64,000 bases of DNA, taken from assembly GCF_003344865.1 (NCBI RefSeq), contig NZ_CP031165.1, positions 1,617,910 through 1,681,909 of the forward strand, written 5' to 3'. Source of the stretch: Euzebya pacifica. GTDB taxonomy: Bacteria > Actinomycetota > Nitriliruptoria > Euzebyales > Euzebyaceae. Below are positions 39,537-48,806 of the stretch, piece by piece. The translations under genes were made by a program, and so were the position numbers. The notes under the pieces were generated by a model. It searched no databases. It was not told the DNA's origin and saw nothing but the letters and a program-made list of their open reading frames with translations. Positions within the stretch are counted from its first letter, which is position 1. Each line of letters starts with the position of its first letter.

Positions 39537-40286
39537 TCAGCTGGCGTCGCCCGCGTCCTCCTCGTCGGTGCCGGCCATCAGGTCGGTGATGACGTCGGTC
39601 ATGACCTGCCGGAACACCGCCAGCAGCGCCTCACCCGCCAGCGGGCGGATGCGGTCCACCGCCTCACGGATGGCGCTCCACTCGCCCTCGGGACGGCCGC
39701 GGGCATCCCACGGGGCCAGCACCGCCTCGTCGAAGACCTGTACGTAGGCGGCCGCGATGGGGGTCACGTGCTCACGGATCGTCTCCAGGACGTCGAGCAT
39801 CCGTTCGGGCGGCAGCCCCATGTCGGCCAGCTCGCCACCCGCGGCCAGCACGCTGGGCAGGAGGATCCGCCACTGCTCGCCGTCCTCCAGCTCCTCCAGC
39901 AGGCCGAGCTCGGCTGCACGGGCGGCGGTGCCCTCGTCCCAGGTGCCACCGGCCAGCGCCTTGGACAGGTCCTTGGCGGAGATCGACACGGGTTCGTCGC
40001 TGACCCAGCCGTCGAGGACCGCGCGCTTCAGGCGCCGCAGCTCGTCGGAGTCCACGCGGCTCGCCCCGCCGATCAGCCAGCCGATGGCCTGCAGGTTCAG
40101 GCCCTCCTCGGCGAGCTCGGTGATCAGGTTCAGCCGGTCGACGTGCTTCTGGCCGTAGAACCCCTGCCGGCCCTTCACCCGGGGCGGGGGCAGCAGGCCG
40201 CGGGTCTGGTAGTAGCGGATGCTGCGGCTCGACACGCCCGTCGTTGCCGCCAGGTCGTCGATCGTCATGCTGCTGCCGCGTGCCAT
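39537..40286 (-). CDS. MerR-family transcriptional regulator
   Basis: A 249-residue regulator. The N-terminal MerR winged helix reads MTIDDLAATTGVSSRSIRYYQTRGLLPPP and KGRQGFYGQKHVDRLNLITEL (cited in parts). A 160-residue C-terminal region is helical and acidic, without metal-binding Cys, so it probably senses an organic ligand or acts as a dimerising domain. It ends 6 bases from the convergent kinase stop. A strong hairpin separates it from the CWB2-CHRD gene upstream. Targets are unknown; the desaturase palindromes are possible ones. Confidence 0.85.
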   Translation of the reverse strand: MARGSSMTIDDLAATTGVSSRSIRYYQTRGLLPPPRVKGRQGFYGQKHVDRLNLITELAEEGLNLQAIGWLIGGASRVDSDELRRLKRAVLDGWVSDEPVSISAKDLSKALAGGTWDEGTAARAAELGLLEELEDGEQWRILLPSVLAAGGELADMGLPPERMLDVLETIREHVTPIAAAYVQVFDEAVLAPWDARGRPEGEWSAIREAVDRIRPLAGEALLAVFRQVMTDVITDLMAGTDEEDAGDAS

Positions 40287-40325
40287 GCCCCCAATGGTGC
40301 ATCACCGACCGCTGTCGTGTTGTCA

Positions 40326-40355
40326 GGGCGGGCCGACGCGAAGGTCGGCCCGCCC
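40326..40355 (-). terminator. Intrinsic terminator-like hairpin
   Basis: A 12-bp perfect stem, GGGCGGGCCGAC (40326-40337) with GTCGGCCCGCCC (40344-40355), six-base loop. It lies just after the stop of the CWB2-CHRD gene (leftward transcription) and before the MerR start. Confidence 0.8.
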
Positions 40356-40360
40356 GTGGG

Positions 40361-42157
40361 TCAGCGCAGCTGACCGCGAATCGCGCCGTTCGGCAGGTTC
40401 TCCGTCGACAGGAGGACGTAGTGCGCCTCCGGGTCGGTGAACAGTGCATCCGCGGCGTTGGGGTCGACCTCGAGGCAACGGCCGTAGCCGTCCTCCGGCG
40501 AGCGGTGGTCGAGGTCGATCACCGCGGGGCCGTTCTCGCCCTCCGCACCGTCGTGGACGGTCAGCGACGTGACGCGGTCCTGGCTGAGGTTGGCCGAGGA
40601 CGTCCAGCAGAGCAGACCCGCTTCGGGACGATCGATGCGAACCACGCCACCGCGGTTCTCCAGTCCCGTCCCGGCAGGCACGACCTGGTCACCGGCGAGG
40701 CTGGAGAACAGGTCGTCGGCCAGGGCGTGGGCCTGACCACGGATCTCCCCCGAGGGGTTGGCCTCGGTGTGCATGTTGAGGTAGAAGCCCGACGGCGCGG
40801 TCGCGATCGCCTGCGCCAGCGCGGTGTCCAGGCCCGTCGCACAGTCGGCGAGGTCGAACAGGTACTCTTCGGTGGAGAAGGGAATGACGACGTCGCCGTT
40901 GTCGCCACGGTCGGCCGCGTGCAGGTGGAACCCGGTCAGGGGGCCGCTCTCGTACGCCACGGTGGCCTGCACGCACGTGTAGTCGGGCCCGACCCACAGT
41001 GCGGCGGTACCCCACGCGTCGGTGGCAACCGCTGGGACCTCCTGGTAGCCGTCGAGCACGGTCTCCAGCAGGGTCACCTCGCTGTCGAACTGCATCGCGT
41101 CCTCGGCGGCTCGTGCCTCTGCGCAGGCGGTGGTGCTGACCAACGGACCGCACCGCACCGCATCGTCCTGGTTCTGGACGCCCAGCACCGTTCGGATGGT
41201 CGGCGCGGTGGCGTCGTCACCGTTGGCGAGCAGGAGGATGTTGCCGTGGAACGACGCCGGCAGGCCGGAGGCCCAGGCCAGGTCGTCGTTGCCGTCGATG
41301 ATCAACGGCCGACGGCCGTCCTCGCTCGGAGACGTGGCGGTGCGGACGTCCAGGGCCACGAGCGCGGCGGTCTCGTGGCGGGTGGCCCCGCCGCTCCGGG
41401 ACACGCGCAGGTCGAGGTCGCGCAGCGCCTGCTCGGTGTCACGGGAGATCGCACCGTTGCCGCCCACGATCGTCACCTCGGTGATGGACGGCGTGGCCTG
41501 CAGGTAGTCACGAACGACGTCGTCCAGCGTCGCGGTGGAGTTGAGCAGGATCGGTGCGCCGATCGTGCCCGACAGGGTCCCTGCGCCGAGGGCATCGATG
41601 AACCCCCGGGTCGGCACGTCGGCGTCGCCGTCGGCCCGAACGACGATGGCCTCTGCGGGCGCGTCGAAGAACCGACGGGCGGTCTCGACCGCCGTCTCAC
41701 GACGCCCCGGACCGGCCACGCGCTCGACGTCGTAGTCGTCCTCCAGCGTGGTCGCGACCTCCTCGGAGATGGCTGCGGTTCCGCCGAGGATGACCACACG
41801 GGACGCACCGAGGCGGTCGATCTCGTCGGCGACCCGTGCGTCGAGCACCGTCCCCTCGTCATGCAGGAGCAGCGGACCGCCGGCGTCGAGCGCCTGCACG
41901 CCGCCGGCGGCCAGGGAGTCCGCGAAGGAGCGCGTGGTGCCCAGCAGGACGGTGTCGACGCTGCCGTCGGGGATCAGCGCGGACCAGGCAAGCGCCAGCG
42001 CGACGGCATCGCCGACGTCGGACGGGACGGTTGGATCTGCCGGCGTTGCCTGTGCCCGGGCGGTGTCGGGCACGGCGAGGAGGACGGCCAGGACAACGGC
42101 GATGGCCATCACCCCCGCGAGGAGGGAACGGACGGTGGACGTGGTGACTGCGGACAC
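40361..42157 (-). CDS. Secreted protein with CWB2 repeats and two CHRD domains
   Basis: A 598-residue secreted protein. Signal peptide: SLLAGVMAIAVVLAVLLAVPDTARA. Residues 45-330: three CWB2-like units, each with a final SRVVILGG, EVTIVGGNGAIS or similar strand (DRLGASRVVILGGTAAIS; ITEVTIVGGNGAIS; RRPLIIDGNDDLAW). Two CHRD domains follow: first TVLDGYQEVPAVAT to NPSGEIRGQ, second DQVVPAGTGLENRG to LPNGAIRGQLR. CHRD domains have been proposed to bind extracellular ligands or matrix. Thus it combines wall attachment with exposed beta domains. GTG 42157 has AGGAG eight bases upstream. Confidence 0.85.
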   Translation of the reverse strand: MSAVTTSTVRSLLAGVMAIAVVLAVLLAVPDTARAQATPADPTVPSDVGDAVALALAWSALIPDGSVDTVLLGTTRSFADSLAAGGVQALDAGGPLLLHDEGTVLDARVADEIDRLGASRVVILGGTAAISEEVATTLEDDYDVERVAGPGRRETAVETARRFFDAPAEAIVVRADGDADVPTRGFIDALGAGTLSGTIGAPILLNSTATLDDVVRDYLQATPSITEVTIVGGNGAISRDTEQALRDLDLRVSRSGGATRHETAALVALDVRTATSPSEDGRRPLIIDGNDDLAWASGLPASFHGNILLLANGDDATAPTIRTVLGVQNQDDAVRCGPLVSTTACAEARAAEDAMQFDSEVTLLETVLDGYQEVPAVATDAWGTAALWVGPDYTCVQATVAYESGPLTGFHLHAADRGDNGDVVIPFSTEEYLFDLADCATGLDTALAQAIATAPSGFYLNMHTEANPSGEIRGQAHALADDLFSSLAGDQVVPAGTGLENRGGVVRIDRPEAGLLCWTSSANLSQDRVTSLTVHDGAEGENGPAVIDLDHRSPEDGYGRCLEVDPNAADALFTDPEAHYVLLSTENLPNGAIRGQLR

Positions 42158-42254
42158 GCGAAGAACTCCTGACTGCTGGGTGGGCGCGTCAGGATAGGGG
42201 ATGGGTCGACAGCGGTGCGATCAGCGGGTCACCGCCGTGTACCCCCGGGGCAGT

Positions 42255-44141
42255 TCAGCCGTTGACCGCCAGCAGCGTTCGGCCCAGCCGGACCTTGCCG
42301 ACCTCGGGGGCGACGTCCACGCCGTCCCAGGCGACGGTCCCGCCGACCACGGTCGTGGTGACGATGCCCTCGGGTCGGTTGACCATGACCTCGTCGCCCA
42401 GGTCGTCGCGGTAGGTCAGCTCGATGGTGGACTCGGGGTCCCAACCGCGGAGCCGCGCCGGGTCGATCACGACGACGTCGGCCACCGCGCCGACGTCCAG
42501 GGTGCCGGCGTCGACCTGCCAGAAGTCGGCGGGCTCCTTCGTCAGCCGCATGATGTGGCGGCTCACCGCGGCGAGGCCGTCGTCCATCACCCACTGCAGG
42601 CCGCGCAGGTTGGCGTCGTAGAAGGCCATGTTGGTCAGGTGGGCGCCGGAGTCGTTGAAGCCGGGCAGCGTGTACCGGTGGGTCAGCGCGGCCTTGGCGG
42701 CCCTCCGGTCGGAGTTGGCGGTGATCGCGTACCAGCGGAAGTCAAGGTCGTAGGTACGCAGCAGGTGGATCACGACGTTGGCGTCGTCGTCGACGTCGGC
42801 GGGGAAGGCCCGCAGCTCGGCAGCCTCCGCCGTCGTGGTGTCCAGCCGCCCGGCACGGAACGCCTCGACCCGCCGCTGCAGGTCGGCGAAGGTCAGGCCC
42901 TTCCACGCCGCGACCGGCTTGTTGCCGTCGATGACGAGCTTCTCGTGGTCCGTCGGCAGGGCCCACGGCTCGATGCGGACCTTCTTCAGGAACCCACGCA
43001 GGCCCTTCCCGTCCTTGCCGGCGTTCCACATCGTGCGGAACCGGGCCTGCCAGTCGGGGTCGTCGAGGATGGCCGTGCGGCCCTCGCGGTCCTCGAGGTC
43101 GGGCTCGTTGAGCTCGCGCAGCTCGGGGATCTCCTCGCACAGCGGGGTCAGCGGACCGTCGGCCCAGACCTTGAACTCCGCGGCCAGCGCCTGCATGCGG
43201 AAGTTGCCGTCCACGAGCCGTGAGTTGAAGACCGCCATCAGCACCTTGGCCAGCGGAAGGATGGTCCGGTCGGTGTTGACGTCCATGGCCGCGACGATGG
43301 TGGTTCGCAGCGGCGAGCCGAACAGCCGGCCGGAGGTCAGGCCGAAGGTCTTCACCGTGTCGACGGGAGAGTCCTTGGGCGGCGTGCCCTGCCACACCCG
43401 GTCGTGGTGGCGCACGACGTGGGTGAGGGTCTTGAGCTCCTCACGGGTCGTCCACTGCGTGGGGATCTTGGTCTTCCGGTTGGGGTCGTTGGACAGGTAG
43501 TGGAAGGGCAGCGCGTCGGTGGAGAAGCCGGCGTAGCCCTCCTTCATGGCCCTGTTCAGCAGCTGCCCCATGCGGACGATCTCGTCGTGGGAGGGGTCGC
43601 GGTTGACCGAGTCGCGCAGCCCCATGACCTGCGCGCGCAGCATCGAGTGGGGGATCTGCGGGACCACGTTGGCGCCCAGCGGCTGGTCGTCGAGGTGGGC
43701 CAGGTACTCCTCGCTGGTGGTCCAGTCCATCTCGTCGGCGGCGCGGGTCAGGACGTGCTTGGGGATGTTCTCCACTCGCGCGAAGCAGTCGATGATCGGG
43801 TCCTCGACGTACTCGCCGTTGTCGCGCCGCTGGTGCCCGTAGGTGGTCCCGAGCGAGCAGTTGGACATGACGACGGTCGTCGTGCCGTGGCGAGCGGCCT
43901 CCGGCAGGCCCGGCGCGAGCTCGACCTCGAGGTCGTAGTGGGTGTGGATGTCGAGCATCCCCGGCAGCACCCAGCGCCCCGCTGCCTCCACCACGCGTGA
44001 CGCGAGCGCGGGGTCGAGGTCGCGGCCACGCGCAACGATGCGACCGTCCGCGATCGCCACGTCCTCGGTGGTCGGCATGGTGCCGTGGCCGTCGAAGACC
44101 AGGCCGTCGGTGATCAGGATGTCCCAGGTGGTGTCGCGCAT
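42255..44141 (-). CDS. D-aminoacylase-like amidohydrolase family protein
   Basis: A 628-residue amidohydrolase. N-terminal metal motif LPGMLDIHTHYDLEV (H-x-H, about residue 60), SNCSLG (Cys ligand in the D-aminoacylase branch), a mid region with VVRHHDRVWQG, and SGAHLTNMAFYDANLR near the C-terminus carrying the catalytic Asp in FNDSGAH. Family members remove N-acyl groups from D-amino acids or hydrolyse related amides. A TTG at 44153 could add four residues; ATG 44141 is preferred. It is unusually long versus classical 480-residue D-aminoacylases, as are many actinobacterial homologues. Confidence 0.82.
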   Translation of the reverse strand: MRDTTWDILITDGLVFDGHGTMPTTEDVAIADGRIVARGRDLDPALASRVVEAAGRWVLPGMLDIHTHYDLEVELAPGLPEAARHGTTTVVMSNCSLGTTYGHQRRDNGEYVEDPIIDCFARVENIPKHVLTRAADEMDWTTSEEYLAHLDDQPLGANVVPQIPHSMLRAQVMGLRDSVNRDPSHDEIVRMGQLLNRAMKEGYAGFSTDALPFHYLSNDPNRKTKIPTQWTTREELKTLTHVVRHHDRVWQGTPPKDSPVDTVKTFGLTSGRLFGSPLRTTIVAAMDVNTDRTILPLAKVLMAVFNSRLVDGNFRMQALAAEFKVWADGPLTPLCEEIPELRELNEPDLEDREGRTAILDDPDWQARFRTMWNAGKDGKGLRGFLKKVRIEPWALPTDHEKLVIDGNKPVAAWKGLTFADLQRRVEAFRAGRLDTTTAEAAELRAFPADVDDDANVVIHLLRTYDLDFRWYAITANSDRRAAKAALTHRYTLPGFNDSGAHLTNMAFYDANLRGLQWVMDDGLAAVSRHIMRLTKEPADFWQVDAGTLDVGAVADVVVIDPARLRGWDPESTIELTYRDDLGDEVMVNRPEGIVTTTVVGGTVAWDGVDVAPEVGKVRLGRTLLAVNG

Positions 44142-44244
44142 GGCCCGAAACAATAGTGTTCCTCCACTTATGGCGTCAAGGGGCCGTCCGGTGTTCGGCT
44201 GGCCGACCGGCCGGCGTCACCTCGTGCGGCTAGCCTGCCGACCC

Positions 44245-44934
44245 ATGTCGGAGCCCGTTCGCCAGTACCGCTTCCAGCCCGCCCCCGGTGCGTGTGATCT
44301 GCTGCTGGTCCGCCACGGCGAGTCCGCCCCGGCCGTGGAGGGGCAGCCCTTCCCGACCGTCGGCGGCCATGCCGACCCGCCCCTGGACCCGCAGGGGCAG
44401 GACGAGGGCCGGCGGGTCGCCGAGCGGCTGAAGGGGGAGGAGATCTCCGCCATCTACGTCACGACGCTGCAGCGGACCCAGCAGACCGCTGCGCCGTTGG
44501 CCGCCGAGCTGGGCCTCGAACCCCGCGTGGAACCGGAGCTCCGCGAGGTGTTCCTGGGGGAGTGGGAGGGCGGCCTGCTGCGCATCCGTGCCCGCGAACA
44601 GCACCCCATCGCCAAGGAGATGTTCGAGAAGGGCGACTGGGGCATCATCCCCGGCGCCGAGCCACGGGAGGACTTCGCCCGTCGGGTCAGGGCCGGCATC
44701 ACCCGCATCGCCGAGGCACACCCGGACCAGCGTGTCGTGGCGTTCGTGCACGGCGGGGTCATCGGCATGGTCATGCACCTGGCCTGTGGCAGCCACCCGT
44801 TCGCCTTCGTCGGTGCCGAGAACGGGTCGATCAACCACATCGTCGTCACCGAGGACCGCTGGATCGTCCGGCGCTTCAACGACACCGGCCACCTCGCCAC
44901 CGACCTCGACAAGCCGATCCAGCCGCTGACCTGA
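44245..44934 (+). CDS. Histidine phosphatase family protein
   Basis: A 229-residue phosphoglycerate-mutase-like phosphatase. The RHG motif is LLVRHGESAPA (about residue 23), the second catalytic part AFVHGGVIGMVMH (about 170), and Arg/Glu residues lie in LQRTQQTAAPLAAEL and REVFLGEWEGG. The substrate is unknown. ATG 44245 immediately precedes the conserved region. It converges with the diguanylate cyclase gene with a 5-base gap. Confidence 0.88.
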   Translation: MSEPVRQYRFQPAPGACDLLLVRHGESAPAVEGQPFPTVGGHADPPLDPQGQDEGRRVAERLKGEEISAIYVTTLQRTQQTAAPLAAELGLEPRVEPELREVFLGEWEGGLLRIRAREQHPIAKEMFEKGDWGIIPGAEPREDFARRVRAGITRIAEAHPDQRVVAFVHGGVIGMVMHLACGSHPFAFVGAENGSINHIVVTEDRWIVRRFNDTGHLATDLDKPIQPLT

Positions 44935-44939
44935 CCTGC

Positions 44940-46670
44940 TCAGCCGGCGGGTTCGGCGTCCACCAGCGCGTCGTGTCGGAGCACACGATCGCGGCCGCGG
45001 CGCTTGGCCTCGAGCAGGGCCGCGTCGGCGCGGGCGACGGCGGTCTCGAAGTCGTCAGTGGGGCCGGCGATGCCGGCAGAGACCGTGAAGGACGGGGTGT
45101 CGCCAACCAGCAGGGCCATCGCGAGGCTGCTTCGCACGCGCTCCACGGCGTCGGCGGCCTCCTCCGGTGAGGTCTCGGCCAGGACGATGACGAACTCCTC
45201 GCCACCCCAGCGGCCGACGAGGTCGCCGGGTCGGAACGTCGAGTCCAGCACACGGCCGAACTGGCGCAGCGCGCGGTCACCGGCGGCATGGCCGTGGGTG
45301 TCGTTGATCCGCTTGAAGTGGTCGAGGTCGCAGAACGCCACGCTGTAGGGCACGTCCTGGGCCGCCAGGCCTCCCACGGCGTCCTCGAGGCTGCGGCGGT
45401 TGAGCAGGCCGGTCAGCGGGTCGCGCTCGGCCTGCGTCCGGGTGGTCGCGAAGGCACGGAGGACCCCGACCCGATCACCGGACGTCTGCACGATGGCCTC
45501 GAGGCGTTGCAGGTGGTTCGACGCGGGTGGGGTCGGAGCGATGCTGTGCAGGATGCCGACCGACTTGCCCATGACCTTCACCGGGCTGCACACGGCCGTC
45601 CCGCCCGTCAGGTCGCGACCGCGGAGCTGGGGGCAGGTGTCGTAGGCGTCGGCGTCGTCGAAGCACAGTGCCGCGCCGCGGCGGATGGCCGGGCAGTCCA
45701 TGGGTGTGGCCACGGCGCACGACGGTTCGGTGGCGTCGGGATGGGTGGTGGCGACACGGTGCAGGTGGGCGGCGGAGGAGTCCGCCATCAGCAGCTCGGC
45801 CCGCCAGCCGGGCAGCTCCTGGCGTACGGCGTCCCGGGCGGTCTCGAGTGCCGCGTTCTCGGTCAGCGACATCTCGAAGGCGCTGTGCATCCGCCCCCGC
45901 ATCGCCTGGTCGGCGGAGAAGGCGTCACGTTCGGCCGAGCGCTGCTGGGCCTGCCGTCGCTGGCGCCGGTTCATGCGGCCGACGAGCACGAGCAGCAGGA
46001 TGACCACCAGGAGCACGCTGGAGACGAGGACACGAGCGGTGTCGGTTTCCTGCCGCACCCCGTCGAACTGGCTCTGCACCTCGGCCCCCTGTGCGACGAG
46101 GAGCTCCTCGAGCCCAGCTCGGTACGCCTCGGTCGCCGCGGTGCCGTCGGCGAAGAACAGCGCCGCGGCCTCGCCGGGGCTGCCCTCGCCGGCCAGCCGG
46201 AGGGCGCTGCTGTGCACCTCAGCCACCCGCGACCCTGCAGCGGACGCCGCGTCGATGGCCACGCGGTCGGCGGGGTGGGCAAGGTCCCCGAGCCGCTGCC
46301 GGTCGTCCCTCGAGGCCCCGAGGAGCCCGACGATCTCGGTCAGGAGGGCGGCACGGTCGGCGTCGCCCCGTGTCAGGTACTGGCCCACCAGACGTTCGGT
46401 CTCGAGGTCCCTGCTGCGCAGGTCGTGGAGCGTGTCGAGGAGCGCGACGTCCTGGTCCCGGAGGTGGTCGATGTGCGCCATGACGGCGCCGGTTCCCCGA
46501 AACGCCTCCAACGCCACGCCTCCCAGCAACAGCACCACGATGACGAGGCCGATGGTGACCGCGTCGATGCGCGGCAGGGTGCCCCCGGCGCGCCGTTCGG
46601 TCGCGTCGTCGGCCGGCAGGCCCGTCGTGTCGGTGGGCAGGGTCCTCGCGCGCGTGTCAGTCGTGGCCAC
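44940..46670 (-). CDS. Membrane diguanylate cyclase with Cys-rich GAF-like domain
   Basis: A 576-residue c-di-GMP synthase. TM1 (about 37-57), a periplasmic helical bundle, TM2 (about 215-237), then a GAF-like domain (about 265-395) with five Cys: C-x7-[14 protein letters not shown] and AVCSPV. The GGDEF domain ends the protein: the active site is RWGGEEF and an inhibitory I-site RxxD (RPGD) sits five residues before it, so product inhibition is expected. The catalytic metal Asp is in [12 protein letters not shown]. No PDE/EAL domain. Confidence 0.9.
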   Translation of the reverse strand: MATTDTRARTLPTDTTGLPADDATERRAGGTLPRIDAVTIGLVIVVLLLGGVALEAFRGTGAVMAHIDHLRDQDVALLDTLHDLRSRDLETERLVGQYLTRGDADRAALLTEIVGLLGASRDDRQRLGDLAHPADRVAIDAASAAGSRVAEVHSSALRLAGEGSPGEAAALFFADGTAATEAYRAGLEELLVAQGAEVQSQFDGVRQETDTARVLVSSVLLVVILLLVLVGRMNRRQRRQAQQRSAERDAFSADQAMRGRMHSAFEMSLTENAALETARDAVRQELPGWRAELLMADSSAAHLHRVATTHPDATEPSCAVATPMDCPAIRRGAALCFDDADAYDTCPQLRGRDLTGGTAVCSPVKVMGKSVGILHSIAPTPPASNHLQRLEAIVQTSGDRVGVLRAFATTRTQAERDPLTGLLNRRSLEDAVGGLAAQDVPYSVAFCDLDHFKRINDTHGHAAGDRALRQFGRVLDSTFRPGDLVGRWGGEEFVIVLAETSPEEAADAVERVRSSLAMALLVGDTPSFTVSAGIAGPTDDFETAVARADAALLEAKRRGRDRVLRHDALVDAEPAG

Positions 46671-46790
46671 GGCCGTCCGATCGGCAGGTCCAACGACGAC
46701 TCAAGCCGACGCGCCCAACCATCGGGGAGTACGTTCTCGGCGCTGACTCCGCGCGCCCGCCGTGGGGCAACACCGAGGGAAAGGCAAGAC

Positions 46791-47738
46791 ATGTCGACCG
46801 CACCGGGCTGGTACCAGGCCGAGGGCGATCCTCCCGGCACCCATCGCTACTGGGATGGACAGCAGTGGGCTTCCGACGCCCAGCCGATCGGCCAGCAGCA
46901 GGGCCAGCCGCCACAGGCCGCCACCCCTGCACCGGGGGTCGGGGGCCAGTTCGGCACCCGCCAGGCGGTCCAGGGCAGCCACGAGGTCGACTTCGAGATC
47001 TTCGGCGACGACATGCAGTTCGTCGAGGTCGAGCTCGACCCGGGCGAGACGGTCATCGGCGAGGCGGGCGCGATGATGTACATCGAGGACGGCATCAGCT
47101 TCGAGGTGAAGATGGGCGACGGCTCCGAACCCGAGCAGGGCCTGTTCAAGAAGCTCGGCGGCGCTGCCAAGCGTGCGGTGTCCGGCGAGAGCATCTTCCT
47201 GACCCACTTCACCAACCACGGCGCAGGCAAGGCCCGCGTGGCATTCGCCGCCCCGTACCCCGGTTCGGTCCTCGCCGTGGACCTCGAGGACGTGGGCGGT
47301 CGGCTGATCGTGCAGAAGGACGGCTTCCTGGCGGCGGCCTACGGGACCCGCATCGGCGTGGCGTTCAACCGCAAGCTCGGCGCGGGCCTGCTGGGCGGCG
47401 AGGGGTTCATCCTGCAGGACCTGCAGGGCGACGGGAACGTCTTCGTCCACGCCGGCGGCACCGTGGTCGAGCGCACCCTGAACAACTCGACCCTGCGCAT
47501 CGACACCGGCTGCATCGTCGCGATGGAGTCGACGATCGCCTACAACATCGAACGCGCCGGCAACCTGAAGTCCTCGTTCTTCGGCGGCGAGGGCCTGTTC
47601 CTGGCCACCCTCAGCGGCACCGGTCGCGTGTGGCTGCAGTCGTTGCCGTTCGAGCGGCTGGCCAGCCGTGTTGCACGGTCGGTCGGGACCGGCGGCAGCG
47701 GTGGGGACCAATCAGGGTTCAACATCAACTTCGGCTGA
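46791..47738 (+). CDS. DUF2510-AIM24 family protein
   Basis: A 315-residue protein. Residues 5-25 ([20 protein letters not shown]) form a DUF2510 domain, a short Trp-rich module common in actinobacterial membrane proteins. After a Gln/Pro/Gly linker comes the AIM24/TIGR00266 beta-helix domain (from [22 protein letters not shown] through [15 protein letters not shown], given in part). AIM24-family function is unclear in bacteria. RBS GAGGGAAAGG before ATG 46791. Followed by the HPP gene at 33 bases. Confidence 0.85.
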   Translation: MSTAPGWYQAEGDPPGTHRYWDGQQWASDAQPIGQQQGQPPQAATPAPGVGGQFGTRQAVQGSHEVDFEIFGDDMQFVEVELDPGETVIGEAGAMMYIEDGISFEVKMGDGSEPEQGLFKKLGGAAKRAVSGESIFLTHFTNHGAGKARVAFAAPYPGSVLAVDLEDVGGRLIVQKDGFLAAAYGTRIGVAFNRKLGAGLLGGEGFILQDLQGDGNVFVHAGGTVVERTLNNSTLRIDTGCIVAMESTIAYNIERAGNLKSSFFGGEGLFLATLSGTGRVWLQSLPFERLASRVARSVGTGGSGGDQSGFNINFG

Positions 47739-47771
47739 GCGACCGACCGCCGGCAGGGGGATGATGGGCCG

Positions 47772-48413
47772 GTGACCGAGCCGGCCCCGCACCCCTTCGC
47801 CCCACCTCCTCCACCGGAACGTGCACAACCGCTGGAGGGGCTGGCGCTGGAACCGCTCCAGCGGCGGTTCGGCGCCGTCCCAGTCCTTGGCGCCTATGCA
47901 CTGGTCAACGGGCTGATCTCGATCGCGGTGATGACCGCGGCGGCCCTGGTGACCGGGGTGCCCCTGGTCTTCCCCTCGCTCGGCCCCACGGCATACCTGC
48001 TGTTCAGCGACCCGTTGGGGGCGGCCGCGGCGCCGCGCAACACGATCCTCGGGCACGTCATCGGAGTGCTCGCGGGCTGGGGGTCACTCGCGGTCTTCGG
48101 GCTGCAGAACGTCGGGGCAGCGGATGCGATGGGGGCGACCCCCGGCAGGATCGGCGCCGCCGCGGTGTCCCTCGCGGTGACATCCGGGCTGATGGTGTGG
48201 CTCCGCCTGCCGCATCCGCCGGCGGCAGCCACGACCCTGATCGTCTCCCTCGGGATCCTCCCGCGCGTCGACGAGCTCGTCGTCCTCGTGCTGGCCGTGA
48301 TCCTGCTGGCCGCCCAGGGGTGGATCATCAACCGCCTGGCAGGTGTCCCCGTTCCGCTGTGGTCCCCGCGTCGCGAACCGCTCGTGGTCCGGCCCGGCGG
48401 CATGTCTGGCTGA
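47772..48413 (+). CDS. HPP family membrane protein
   Basis: A 213-residue protein with five hydrophobic segments and the family motif HPPAAATTL (about residue 148). The first half has VFPSLGPTAYLLFSDP and PRNTILGHVIGVLAGW, typical of HPP proteins, some of which are implicated in nitrite transport in cyanobacteria; that role cannot be asserted here. Start GTG 47772 with a GGGGGATGATGGG stretch upstream. Confidence 0.85.
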   Translation: MTEPAPHPFAPPPPPERAQPLEGLALEPLQRRFGAVPVLGAYALVNGLISIAVMTAAALVTGVPLVFPSLGPTAYLLFSDPLGAAAAPRNTILGHVIGVLAGWGSLAVFGLQNVGAADAMGATPGRIGAAAVSLAVTSGLMVWLRLPHPPAAATTLIVSLGILPRVDELVVLVLAVILLAAQGWIINRLAGVPVPLWSPRREPLVVRPGGMSG

Positions 48414-48467
48414 ACATGGGGTGCCCGGCGCAGGAGCCCTAAATGTGCACCTCCGCCGTTGACGGCA

Positions 48468-48506
48468 CCAACCTGCACGAGGCGTTCAGCAGCTCGTGCA
48501 GGTTGG
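48468..48506. other. 14-bp perfect stem-loop
   Basis: CCAACCTGCACGAG (48468-48481) pairs exactly with CTCGTGCAGGTTGG (48493-48506) across an 11-base loop. It lies 55 bases after the HPP stop; no T-run follows. It could terminate transcription or be part of a structured RNA. Confidence 0.7.
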
Positions 48507-48538
48507 CCAGGATGAAGGCTGAAGTGCACGAGAGCCGG

Positions 48539-48598
48539 GCCGGCCGATCGACGGTCGACCGAGTGGGCAGGCCGGCCGATCGACGGTCGACCGAGTGA
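48539..48598. repeat. 28-bp direct repeat, two copies, period 32
   Basis: Exact copies at 48539-48566 and 48571-48598, beginning GGCCGGCCGATCGACGG and ending CGACCGAGTG. Each copy contains palindromic GGCCGGCC and GGTCGACC. Two copies only; no spacer variation, so not a CRISPR array. Confidence 0.85.
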
Positions 48599-48635
48599 GC
48601 TGGTCGGCTGGGCCGACGGGTCCGCGGGCAGACGA

Positions 48636-48665
48636 AGGGGCCGCTCCGTCGCCGGTGCGGCCCCT
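48636..48665. terminator. Terminator-like hairpin
   Basis: AGGGGCCGC (48636-48644) and GCGGCCCCT (48657-48665) form a 9-bp perfect stem. It could stop transcripts from either of the two convergent genes. Confidence 0.6.
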
Positions 48666-48806
48666 GTCGTGCTCCGCCCTGTGGAACACGTTTGTTGACC
48701 AGTGTTGTACGACAGGACGAGGGTCGCGCGCACCATTTTTTTACGAAGACGCGACGCAGCTGTCACATTCCCGTCCTCCGATGGCGTTCGGGGGACGGCC
48801 CGTCGG

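Larger units (their letters stand above)
48414..48806. other. 393-base convergent intergenic region rich in hairpins and repeats
   Basis: No gene is supported. The stretch holds a 14-bp stem-loop, a 28-bp direct repeat pair with inner palindromes, a GTCGGC-tgg-GCCGAC palindrome (48603-48617), a terminator-like hairpin and an AT-rich patch with seven T around 48735-48742. It separates the convergent HPP and DUF3097 genes. Confidence 0.6.

Noticed and set aside
48512-48598. A 28-codon ATG frame in the 48.4-48.8 kb gap
   Set aside because: It reads through both 28-bp repeats in different frames, has no plausible protein character and its ATG lies within the flank of the 14-bp stem.
48539-48598. 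Possible CRISPR array
   Set aside because: Only two repeat copies with a 4-base spacer and internal palindromes; no cas genes in the window.
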